A program made the translations under genes and the position numbers. The notes under the pieces are model-generated. The model made no database searches and was not told the origin of the DNA. It saw only the letters and a program-made list of their open reading frames with translations. 7,949 bases of DNA from Lachnoclostridium sp. UBA3262 (lineage in GTDB: Bacteria; Bacillota; Clostridia; Lachnospirales; Lachnospiraceae), in contig DEUM01000050.1 of the NCBI GenBank assembly GCA_002362575.1, positions 54,765 to 62,713 on the forward strand, in the 5' to 3' direction. Below are positions 1-5,954 of the stretch, in pieces; the first letter of the stretch is position 1; each line of letters starts with the position of its first letter.

Positions 1-656
1 ATTTTAACCGTGTGCAATTCGAGGCGGTTAAAAATGAGGCGGGGTTAAATCGTTTTGTTATGACGCCGACAAAGTGGATTACACAAATGAATGCCATTGG
101 TATTGTTTCAAAAGCAGGACGATATGGCGGAACATATGCTCATAGTGATATTGCTATGTCTTTTGCAACTTGGATTTCCCCTGAATTTCAGTTATATATT
201 ATGAAGGACTATCGGAGATTAAAGACAGATGAGAATAGTCGGCTATCTTTGAATTGGAATTTGAACAGAGAAATTTCTAAGTTAAATTACAGGATACATA
301 CAGATGCAATTAAAGAAAATCTGATTCCGCCAGAATTAACTCCTGCACAGGTGGCGTATACCTATGCAAATGAAGCAGATATGTTGAATGTTGTGTTGTT
401 CGGAAAGACGGCAAAACAGTGGAAAGATGAAAATCCAACCGTAAAAGGAAATATGAGAGATGTTGCAACATTAAATCAGTTACTGGTGCTTGCGAATTTG
501 GAAAGTTATAATGCCGTTCTGATTAATCAGGGGAAGAATCAAAAAGAGCGTATGGAATTGCTTCGGCAGTTGGCAGTACAACAGTTGCAGGCATTGGAAA
601 CGGTAAGCATGGATAATCTTCCCAAATTGCTAGAAAATTATAATTCCAAAAAATGA
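1..656 (+). CDS. KilA-N domain DNA-binding protein, 5' end outside window
   Basis: The reading frame is open from the first complete codon at position 3 to a TGA at 654-656, so 217 residues are visible. A GTG at position 12 could be called as a start. However, the codons before it (Phe-Asn-Arg) continue the protein naturally, and the visible part begins in the middle of a domain, so the true start is upstream. The segments NEAGLNRF, TPTKWI, NAIGIVSKAGRYGGTYAHSDIA and FATWISPEFQLYI match my recollection of the second half of the KilA-N domain, a DNA-binding module found in phage and accessory-region proteins. After it come a helical stretch with YRIHTDAIKENLIP and EADMLNVVLFGKTAKQW, then a Gln/Leu-rich C-terminal helix, as in full-length bacterial members of this family. 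Probably about 60-80 N-terminal residues are missing. The role is likely DNA binding or regulation; the target is unknown. It lies 33 nt upstream of the GIY-YIG gene and probably shares its transcript. Confidence 0.85.
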   Translation, partial: FNRVQFEAVKNEAGLNRFVMTPTKWITQMNAIGIVSKAGRYGGTYAHSDIAMSFATWISPEFQLYIMKDYRRLKTDENSRLSLNWNLNREISKLNYRIHTDAIKENLIPPELTPAQVAYTYANEADMLNVVLFGKTAKQWKDENPTVKGNMRDVATLNQLLVLANLESYNAVLINQGKNQKERMELLRQLAVQQLQALETVSMDNLPKLLENYNSKK

Positions 657-674
657 ATTATGTGATAGTATAAT

Positions 675-683
675 AAGAAGGTG
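675..683 (+). promoter_or_regulatory. Shine-Dalgarno site that fixes the GIY-YIG gene start at 690
   Basis: The sequence AAGAAGGTG lies 6 nt before the ATG at 690 and is a near match to the anti-SD complement. A GTG at 681 is also in frame, but it falls inside this ribosome binding site and has no good SD of its own. ATG 690 is therefore the preferred start. Confidence 0.7.
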
Positions 684-689
684 ATAAAA

Positions 690-1526
690 ATGAGAGGAAA
701 AACAATCCGACAATTTCTAATTGATGGACAGGCAGATGGCAGATGGGCTAGTGAACTCTCTAACTGGACAGGTAAGGCATATAAAATCCCACGTACATAT
801 ATTAATCAATGTATGGATAGAGATGATTTGAGTAATACTGGCGTGTATTTTTTATTTGGGCGTAATGATGAAACAGATGAAGAACAAGTTTATATAGGAG
901 AGGCTGAAAATATATTCAATAGGCTCAAACAACATCTTTCAGAAAAGGATTTCTGGACAGAGTGCATCGTGTTTATTAGTAAAGATAATAACCTAAATAA
1001 AGCACATATAAAATACTTGGAAAATCATCTTTATATTCTGGCAAAGGAATCTAAGAGATATGAGATAGTAAATAGCAATGTGCCTACAGAAGCGTCAATA
1101 TCTGAAATGGATCGTGCAGAGATGGATGAGTTTATTGATAACATGCGGTTGATTTTAGGAGTGTTGGGACATAAAATTTTAGAACCGTCTATAAAGAGAA
1201 AAAGTGATGAGAAAGAGATTCTTTACATATTACAAGATCGTTCTGGAATCAAGGCGAGTGGTAAACCAATTTCAGAAGGTTTTGCGGTTTTGAAAGGTTC
1301 TAAAGTTGCTAATAATGTAGCGACATCCTTATCAAAGTCTGTTATCAATAAACGGCAGCTATTGTTTGATAAGGGCATTGTTGATGAGAACTTTACTTTT
1401 ACTCAGGATTGGGCATTTACGAGTCCTTCACTTGCAGCAGCAATAGTTGTAGGGTATAGTATTAACGGTAGGAATGCATGGAAGAATAAAAAGGGAGTAT
1501 CATTAAAAGAAATAGAAGAAGGATAA
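690..1526 (+). CDS. GIY-YIG nuclease family protein with DUF4357-like C-terminus
   Basis: The predicted protein has 278 residues. The N-terminal half carries a GIY-YIG endonuclease fold: GVY at residues 51-53, YIG at 68-70, a conserved arginine at 78 (in NRLKQH) and a glutamate at 111 (in KYLENHLY). The last two match the catalytic Arg and metal-binding Glu of the family, so the nuclease is probably active. Residues about 185-275 (SGIKASGKPISEGFAVLKGSK, then TSPSLAAAIVVGYSINGRNAWKN) resemble DUF4357, which commonly follows GIY-YIG in bacterial proteins of this size. The substrate is unknown. Proteins of this type sit in mobile or defence-rich regions, which agrees with the neighbouring KilA-N protein and the type I-like operon. 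It is separated from that operon by a terminator, so it is probably co-located rather than co-transcribed with it. Confidence in the fold is high; confidence in any specific role is low. Confidence 0.88.
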   Translation: MRGKTIRQFLIDGQADGRWASELSNWTGKAYKIPRTYINQCMDRDDLSNTGVYFLFGRNDETDEEQVYIGEAENIFNRLKQHLSEKDFWTECIVFISKDNNLNKAHIKYLENHLYILAKESKRYEIVNSNVPTEASISEMDRAEMDEFIDNMRLILGVLGHKILEPSIKRKSDEKEILYILQDRSGIKASGKPISEGFAVLKGSKVANNVATSLSKSVINKRQLLFDKGIVDENFTFTQDWAFTSPSLAAAIVVGYSINGRNAWKNKKGVSLKEIEEG

Positions 1527-1529
1527 AAA

Positions 1530-1601
1530 ATGATTTTGTGGGAATCTGGTAATACCGTTGAGAGTGTGGTGTTGATGTCAAAGGTGAACACTAACAAGTA
1601 A
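1530..1601 (+). pseudogene. 23-codon ORF, possible remnant of an RlmD/RumA-type rRNA methyltransferase C-terminus
   Basis: An ATG at 1530 opens a 23-residue ORF ending at TAA 1599-1601. It lies in the same frame as the GIY-YIG gene, just after that gene's stop. AAGAAGGA at 1516-1523 could serve as its SD. The peptide contains NTVESVVLMSKVNTNK. From memory this resembles the conserved VE(T/C)VVLLS(K/R) strand near the C-terminus of 23S rRNA uracil-C5 methyltransferases (RlmD/RumA family). If that is right, it is the tail of a gene left after insertion or deletion. The match is short and made by eye. The alternatives are a real small peptide or a chance ORF. Confidence 0.3.
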
Positions 1602-1617
1602 ATAAATAACTGATTTC

Positions 1618-1680
1618 AAAGGCTTATTCAGGACCTATCGTTAAATGGTAGATTTGGCTCTGGATAAGCCTTTTATTTTT
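1618..1680 (+). terminator. Rho-independent terminator of the KilA-N / GIY-YIG unit
   Basis: The arms 1618-1635 and 1656-1673 (outer part AAAGGCTTAT ... ATAAGCCTTT) pair over about 18 bp with two G-U wobbles and one mismatch. Inside the 20-nt loop, CTATC and GGTAG can pair and extend the hairpin. A T-rich run, TTTTATTTTT, follows at 1671-1680. The A-run on the 5' arm would also allow some function in the reverse direction. It separates the upstream genes from the type I-like operon. Confidence 0.85.
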
Positions 1681-1790
1681 AGCTTGAAATTAGTTATGTG
1701 GGAACTGATCCACTTGATAAGGTTGACACGACACTATGGATATTTGAAAAGTGAAAACTCTTCAACAATAAGAATACGATTGTAAATAAA

Positions 1791-1810
1791 TTTGGTATTA
1801 ACATACCAAA
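1791..1810. promoter_or_regulatory. Perfect 8-bp inverted repeat, candidate operator
   Basis: The arms TTTGGTAT and ATACCAAA are exact reverse complements separated by TAAC. The repeat ends 5 nt before the -35 hexamer of the downstream promoter. It lies upstream of the predicted transcription start and would not be in the mRNA, so a protein-binding site for a dimeric regulator is more likely than an RNA hairpin. An activator position (just upstream of -35) fits best, but repression is possible. The regulator is not identified. The KilA-N protein is a local DNA-binding candidate, on position alone. Confidence 0.5.
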
Positions 1811-1815
1811 AAGAA

Positions 1816-1844
1816 TTGACAAAGAAATATAGGCGTGATACACT
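1816..1844 (+). promoter_or_regulatory. SigA-type promoter of the type I-like operon
   Basis: A perfect -35 TTGACA (1816-1821) is followed after 17 nt by TACACT (1839-1844), a 4/6 match to the -10 consensus. TGA directly upstream (1836-1838) makes an extended -10 (TGn). The predicted start is near 1851, giving a leader of about 40 nt before the ATG at 1890. It is the only good promoter I see for the downstream genes, whose spacing suggests a single transcript. Confidence 0.7.
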
Positions 1845-1889
1845 ATCGTTACAAGGTTAAATAGAACTGCTTTCTGAGGAGGTAACACA

Positions 1890-3521
1890 ATGAAAGGCAA
1901 TAACAGCAGAATAGATAGATTGTATTCCTTTTTCAATGCTATAAGAGGGAATAATACGCCAAGTGAATACGAGAGTGCATTGGCTGTGCTTAAGAAAACG
2001 ATGGATTTACAGTTGATGGCTGTAGACGAAAATTTTAATCTTCATGAGTTAAACGATGAGGAACTTTATGAATTGATGAGAAGTGTTGCCGATGAGTTTG
2101 GAATAGCTAATCCGTTCCCGGATAGAGAACGATTTTTCAATATATACAGAACCCTTAGAAACTTTGAGGATGTGACTTGGACAGATATTCTCGAATATGG
2201 GGATCGCAGAGCTAAATTCAGAGTCCCGGAAGCGTTGATTGATGAAATGGAGAAGAATTTTATAGAAGGTTTCCAGGAGGTTTTAATTCCAGAAGCTGAA
2301 AAGTTTTCTCCTTGTTTGGAACGACTTGTAGAAGCACATGGCGACTCGCATTTTACACTGACAACGATGGACAACTTATACTTTAAGATTTTGACAGAAA
2401 TGTTTAGCGATAATGAAATGGTAGATGTTAAGCAGACAAGCATCTATGAATATGAGTTTACGTCAGAAAAGTATGACTTGATTTTGGCTGTACCGGTGTT
2501 TGGCGTTCGTGATAAAGCTGACGAAGATTCATCATTTATATGTAGAGAATATGACATGATAGCAGCAGAGAATCTTGCACTTCATTTAAGAAGTGATGGT
2601 GTTTTATCAATCGTTTTACCGGCCAAGATTACGTTTGGTGGTGGCAGAGTTAAGGAGCTTCGAGAGTTTCTTCAATCCATGTACTGCGTAAAAGAAATAG
2701 CGGACCTTCCATCGGGGGTATTCGAAAACACTGGCGTAAAAACATATTTAATTACAATTACGACAGGACGTACAGATGAAGTAACAATTAAAAGATATGT
2801 AACAGATACAGAGAATCCTCGCAAAGATGGACTTAGCAAGCTGATAGTGCAGGATGATACATTCGTTTTGGAAGATGAGCTTGCGGATATGGGAGATTGG
2901 AATGTTGATAGGATTTTTGAGTCACAGGATGAAGACTGGATTAAGTTTCAAGAATCGAATGTTAAGAAGCAGGAACTTGGTACTGTGGCTTCTATTTTTA
3001 GAGGAAAAGCGGTGAATAAGAAAGATCCTAACGGAAATATCGGTGTAGTAAATATATCGAATATTGGTGAGTATGAGATTGACTATACAGGGCTTGACTA
3101 TCTAGATGAAGAGGAACGCAAAGTTACAAATTATTTGTTACAAGATGGCGATTTGTTAATCCCGGCAAGAGGAACAGCAATAAGAATTGCTATTTTTAAA
3201 GAGCAAGCATATCCATGTATTGCTTCATCAAATGTGATTGTTATTAGGGCCATCGACGAGAGCCTTTCTACAACATACCTTAAACTGTTTTTTGATAGTC
3301 CTCTCGGAAGAAAAATGCTGGTTACAAGGCAGCAGGGAACTGCGGTGATGAATATCAGTTACAAGGAACTTAACCATATAGAGATACCGCTTCCGTCAAT
3401 GGAAGAACAAAAGACTATAGCTGATGAGTATATGAGAGAGTTTGAAATGTATAAAAAGGCAATTCAGGAAGCTGAAGCGAGGTGGTCATCTATCCTGGCT
3501 AAGCTTCAGAGCAGAATATAA
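1890..3521 (+). CDS. Degenerate HsdM-like methyltransferase fused to an HsdS-type target recognition domain
   Basis: The protein has 543 residues, with SD GAGGAGGT 6 nt before the ATG. Residues 1-110 are a helical N-terminus. Residues about 115-300 follow the N6-adenine methyltransferase fold: KYDLILAVPVFG at 194-205, then GVLSIVLPAKITFGGG at 237-252 and LPSGVFENTGVKTYLI at 273-288. The latter two align well with the LPxGIFYxxGVKT region of HsdM proteins such as EcoKI M. The catalytic motif IV (N/D)PP(Y/F) is VPVF at 201-204. The place of SAM motif I (DPxxGxGG) is taken by IPEAEKFS at 133-140. It is therefore probably unable to methylate. Residues about 360-510 form one HsdS-like TRD (QELGTVASIFRGKAV, LLQDGDLLIPARG, IASSNVIVIRA, YKELNHIEIPLPSMEEQKTIADEY), followed by a C-terminal helix of the spacer type. 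Its likely role is a structural or DNA-recognition subunit of the complex encoded by this operon. Only 12 nt separate it from the next gene. Confidence 0.8.
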   Translation: MKGNNSRIDRLYSFFNAIRGNNTPSEYESALAVLKKTMDLQLMAVDENFNLHELNDEELYELMRSVADEFGIANPFPDRERFFNIYRTLRNFEDVTWTDILEYGDRRAKFRVPEALIDEMEKNFIEGFQEVLIPEAEKFSPCLERLVEAHGDSHFTLTTMDNLYFKILTEMFSDNEMVDVKQTSIYEYEFTSEKYDLILAVPVFGVRDKADEDSSFICREYDMIAAENLALHLRSDGVLSIVLPAKITFGGGRVKELREFLQSMYCVKEIADLPSGVFENTGVKTYLITITTGRTDEVTIKRYVTDTENPRKDGLSKLIVQDDTFVLEDELADMGDWNVDRIFESQDEDWIKFQESNVKKQELGTVASIFRGKAVNKKDPNGNIGVVNISNIGEYEIDYTGLDYLDEEERKVTNYLLQDGDLLIPARGTAIRIAIFKEQAYPCIASSNVIVIRAIDESLSTTYLKLFFDSPLGRKMLVTRQQGTAVMNISYKELNHIEIPLPSMEEQKTIADEYMREFEMYKKAIQEAEARWSSILAKLQSRI

Positions 3522-3533
3522 GGAGGTAACTAT

Positions 3534-5954
3534 ATGTTAGGAGCAATTATTGGTGACATCGTTGGGTCACGTTTTGAATGGAATAATCATAGGGATAAGG
3601 ACTTTGAGTTTCTTACGTATAAGTGTTTCCCAACTGATGACAGTATCATGAGTTTGGCGATTGCTCAGGCAATCCTGGTGAGTAAACAAGACTACAGTGA
3701 TTTGTCGAAAAATGCGGTTGAGTGTATGCAGAGTGTTGGAAGAAATTATCCGAATTGTGGATATGGCGGGGGTTTTTATCGCTGGATGTTCTCTGACAAT
3801 CCTCAACCATATAACAGCTACGGAAATGGCGCTGCAATGAGAGTCAGTGCAGCAGGTTTCGCAGCAGAAAGTTTGGAAGAAGCAAAGAAACTTTCCAAAC
3901 TGGTTACGGAAGTAACACACAATCATCCGGAAGGAATAAAAGGTGCAGAAGCCACAGCGGTTGCTATTTATATGGCTAAGACCGGCAGTAGCATGTTGGA
4001 AATCAGAGATTACATTGACAAGCATTATTATCCTATGAATTTCACTCTTGATGAAATAAGGGATACATACGAATTTAATGAAACTTGTCAGGATACAGTT
4101 CCTCAGGCGCTGCAGGCATTCTTTGAATCAACTGGATTTGAGGATGCAATAAGAAACGCCATCTCCATCGGTGGTGACAGTGACACATTGGCAGCTATCT
4201 GCGGTGGTATTGCAGAAGCGTACTATGGAATACCTACAAATATCAGAAAACATGCACTCACCTTCTTAGACCAGAAGTTGATGCAGTTGCTAGTTTTATT
4301 TGAAAATAAATATCCGCCGGTTATGGAAAAGAAACGTGATGATGTGAGTGTAAGCATCAAACGCTCAGCGGATAAGAAAGTAAAAACAGGAGGTCGTAGT
4401 TCTATGATTCAATCAGCTACGGAAATAGCAGATCAGGAATTGAAAGAATCCATCCCTGAAAATGAGGAAACTACAAGTAAAAAGTTATTTGCACATCTAT
4501 ATGAGGCATGCAATATCTTAAGAGGCCCTATCAATCAGGATGAGTTTAAGGATTACGTTACACCAATCTTGTTCTTTAAGAGAATCAGTGATGTGTACGA
4601 TGAAGAAACACAGGATGCATTGGAGGCTTCCGGTGGCGATGAGGAATTTGCAGCTTTTGATGAAAATCACAGCTTCATCATTCCGGAGGGCTGCCATTGG
4701 AGCGACCTTAGAAATGCAAGTAAGGACATTGGTAAGATAATTGTCAAGGCTATGAATGGTATTGAACGTGCTAACCCGGAAACACTTAGTGGTGTATTCT
4801 CCAGCTTTGATGATGTTACATGGACAGATAAAACAAAGCTGACAGACGAAAGACTGAAAGACCTTATTGAACACATGTCTAGTCTGAAAGTCGGTAATAA
4901 AAACTACAGTGCAGACGTTATGGGCGATGCCTATGAGTATCTCATTAAAAAATTTGCTGACCTTTCAAAGAAGAATGCTGGTGAGTATTACACGCCTAGA
5001 ACAATTGTTAAGTTGATGGTCATGGTGATGGATCCAAAGCCTGGCGACACAGTATACGATCCAGCCTGTGGTACGGGAGGTATGCTTATCGAGGCTATCC
5101 GACACATCGATAACAAGCAGACCACTTATGGTAAGATTTATGGTCAGGAAAACAACCTGTCTACATCTGCAATCGCAAGAATGAACCTGTTCCTTCATGG
5201 CGCTAATGATTTCAAGATTGCACAGGGTGATACCTTAAGAAGTCCAAAGTTTGTAGAGCATGGCAAGCTACAGCAGTTTAACTGCGTTCTCGCAAATCCG
5301 CCTTTCGGTCAGGAAAAGTGGGGCGCCGATAGTTTCGAGTCTGACAAATATGGTCGTAACATGTGGGGCTGCCCATCAGATTCAAATGCGGACTATGCAT
5401 GGCTTCAGCACATGGTAAAATCCATGAAGCCGATGAATGGTAAGGTTGCAGTGGTTCTTCCTCAGGGAGTTCTTTTCCACGGAGGCAAAGAGGGTGCAAT
5501 TCGTGAACAGCTTATCAAGAGTGATTTGATTGAAGTAGTTGTGGCACTCGCGGGTGGTGTGTTCTATGGAACCGGTGTATCTGCTTGTATCATCTTCCTT
5601 AATAATCACAAGAAACCGGAACATAAAGGGAAGGTTTGCTTGATTGATGCGACTAAGATTTATACACCACAACGTGCGCAGAATGAAATGACAGAGAAAG
5701 ATATTCAGGAAGTATATAAGTTGTGGCAGGATTATACGGATGTTATAGAAAAATGTAAGATTGTTAAGATTGCTGACCTGGATGCCGCTGGTAACACTTT
5801 AGCAGTAAACACTTATATTGAGAAAAAGAAACAAGAAGTAGTTTCACCTATAGAGGTACGAATTGAATACTTTGACGCTCTTGAAAATACCAAGAGGATG
5901 GAAGAACGTTTGATGGCGTACTTAAAAGCAGGAGGTTTTATCGATGAAAAATAA
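3534..5954 (+). CDS. ADP-ribosylglycohydrolase - HsdM N6-adenine methyltransferase fusion
   Basis: The protein has 806 residues, and its SD AGGAGGT (3521-3527) overlaps the upstream stop codon. Residues 1-260 are an ADP-ribosylglycohydrolase (ARH/DraG family): GDIVGSRFE at 7-15, the metal-binding TDDS at 34-37, GNGAAMR at 97-103, THNHPEG at 128-134 and GGDSDT at 213-218 followed by GIP. These are the expected Mg-binding Asp/Thr positions, so hydrolysis of ADP-ribosyl bonds is likely. Residues about 261-312 are a charged linker. Residues 315-806 are a complete HsdM: the helical N-domain (DEFKDYVTPILFFKRISDVYDEE, 336-358 region), GEYYTPR at 483-489, motif I DPACGTGG at 509-516 and motif IV NPPF at 588-591, all intact. 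HsdM transfers a methyl group from SAM to adenine N6 within an M-S complex. There is no frameshift or stop at the junction. An internal SD and ATG at the junction could also yield HsdM alone. The substrate of the hydrolase half is unknown. Confidence 0.92.
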   Translation: MLGAIIGDIVGSRFEWNNHRDKDFEFLTYKCFPTDDSIMSLAIAQAILVSKQDYSDLSKNAVECMQSVGRNYPNCGYGGGFYRWMFSDNPQPYNSYGNGAAMRVSAAGFAAESLEEAKKLSKLVTEVTHNHPEGIKGAEATAVAIYMAKTGSSMLEIRDYIDKHYYPMNFTLDEIRDTYEFNETCQDTVPQALQAFFESTGFEDAIRNAISIGGDSDTLAAICGGIAEAYYGIPTNIRKHALTFLDQKLMQLLVLFENKYPPVMEKKRDDVSVSIKRSADKKVKTGGRSSMIQSATEIADQELKESIPENEETTSKKLFAHLYEACNILRGPINQDEFKDYVTPILFFKRISDVYDEETQDALEASGGDEEFAAFDENHSFIIPEGCHWSDLRNASKDIGKIIVKAMNGIERANPETLSGVFSSFDDVTWTDKTKLTDERLKDLIEHMSSLKVGNKNYSADVMGDAYEYLIKKFADLSKKNAGEYYTPRTIVKLMVMVMDPKPGDTVYDPACGTGGMLIEAIRHIDNKQTTYGKIYGQENNLSTSAIARMNLFLHGANDFKIAQGDTLRSPKFVEHGKLQQFNCVLANPPFGQEKWGADSFESDKYGRNMWGCPSDSNADYAWLQHMVKSMKPMNGKVAVVLPQGVLFHGGKEGAIREQLIKSDLIEVVVALAGGVFYGTGVSACIIFLNNHKKPEHKGKVCLIDATKIYTPQRAQNEMTEKDIQEVYKLWQDYTDVIEKCKIVKIADLDAAGNTLAVNTYIEKKKQEVVSPIEVRIEYFDALENTKRMEERLMAYLKAGGFIDEK
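4388..4406 (+). promoter_or_regulatory. Internal Shine-Dalgarno and ATG at the ARH-HsdM junction
   Basis: AGGAGGT at 4388-4394 lies 9 nt before an in-frame ATG at 4404-4406 (Met291 of the fusion). Starting there would give a 516-residue protein, a usual length for a free-standing HsdM, beginning before the whole HsdM N-domain. It encodes Thr-Gly-Gly-Arg in the linker, so the bases could be coincidental. The site fits either an old gene boundary kept after two genes fused, or an active internal start giving two products. Confidence 0.5.

Larger units (their letters stand above)
1527..1889. other. Intergenic region between the nuclease unit and the type I-like operon
   Basis: This 363-nt stretch has no normal-sized gene. 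From left to right it holds the short remnant-like ORF (1530-1601), an intrinsic terminator (1618-1680), about 110 nt in which I recognise nothing (1681-1790), a palindrome (1791-1810), a promoter (1816-1844) and a short leader ending in a strong SD, GAGGAGGT at 1876-1883, 6 nt before the next ATG. Long minus-strand frames across it lack SD sites and protein character, so I do not call them. Confidence 0.7.

Noticed and set aside
669..674. Perfect TATAAT between the KilA-N and GIY-YIG genes as a promoter -10
   Set aside because: There is no -35 at the right distance, and transcription would start near 681, inside the ribosome binding site of the next gene.
1723..1751. A second TTGACA at 1723-1728 as an additional promoter
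   Set aside because: No -10-like hexamer lies 16-18 nt downstream; the sequence there is GAAAAG-like.
1848..1886. GTTAC (1848-1852) pairing with GTAAC (1882-1886) to hide the SD of the first operon gene
   Set aside because: It is only 5 bp with a loop of nearly 30 nt, too weak to support a regulatory RNA claim.
3567..4025. Long minus-strand ORF opposite the ADP-ribosylglycohydrolase domain, with others opposite the HsdM regions
   Set aside because: They have no SD or plausible promoter, are rich in Cys, His and Ser as antisense shadows are, and lie wholly opposite conserved domains.
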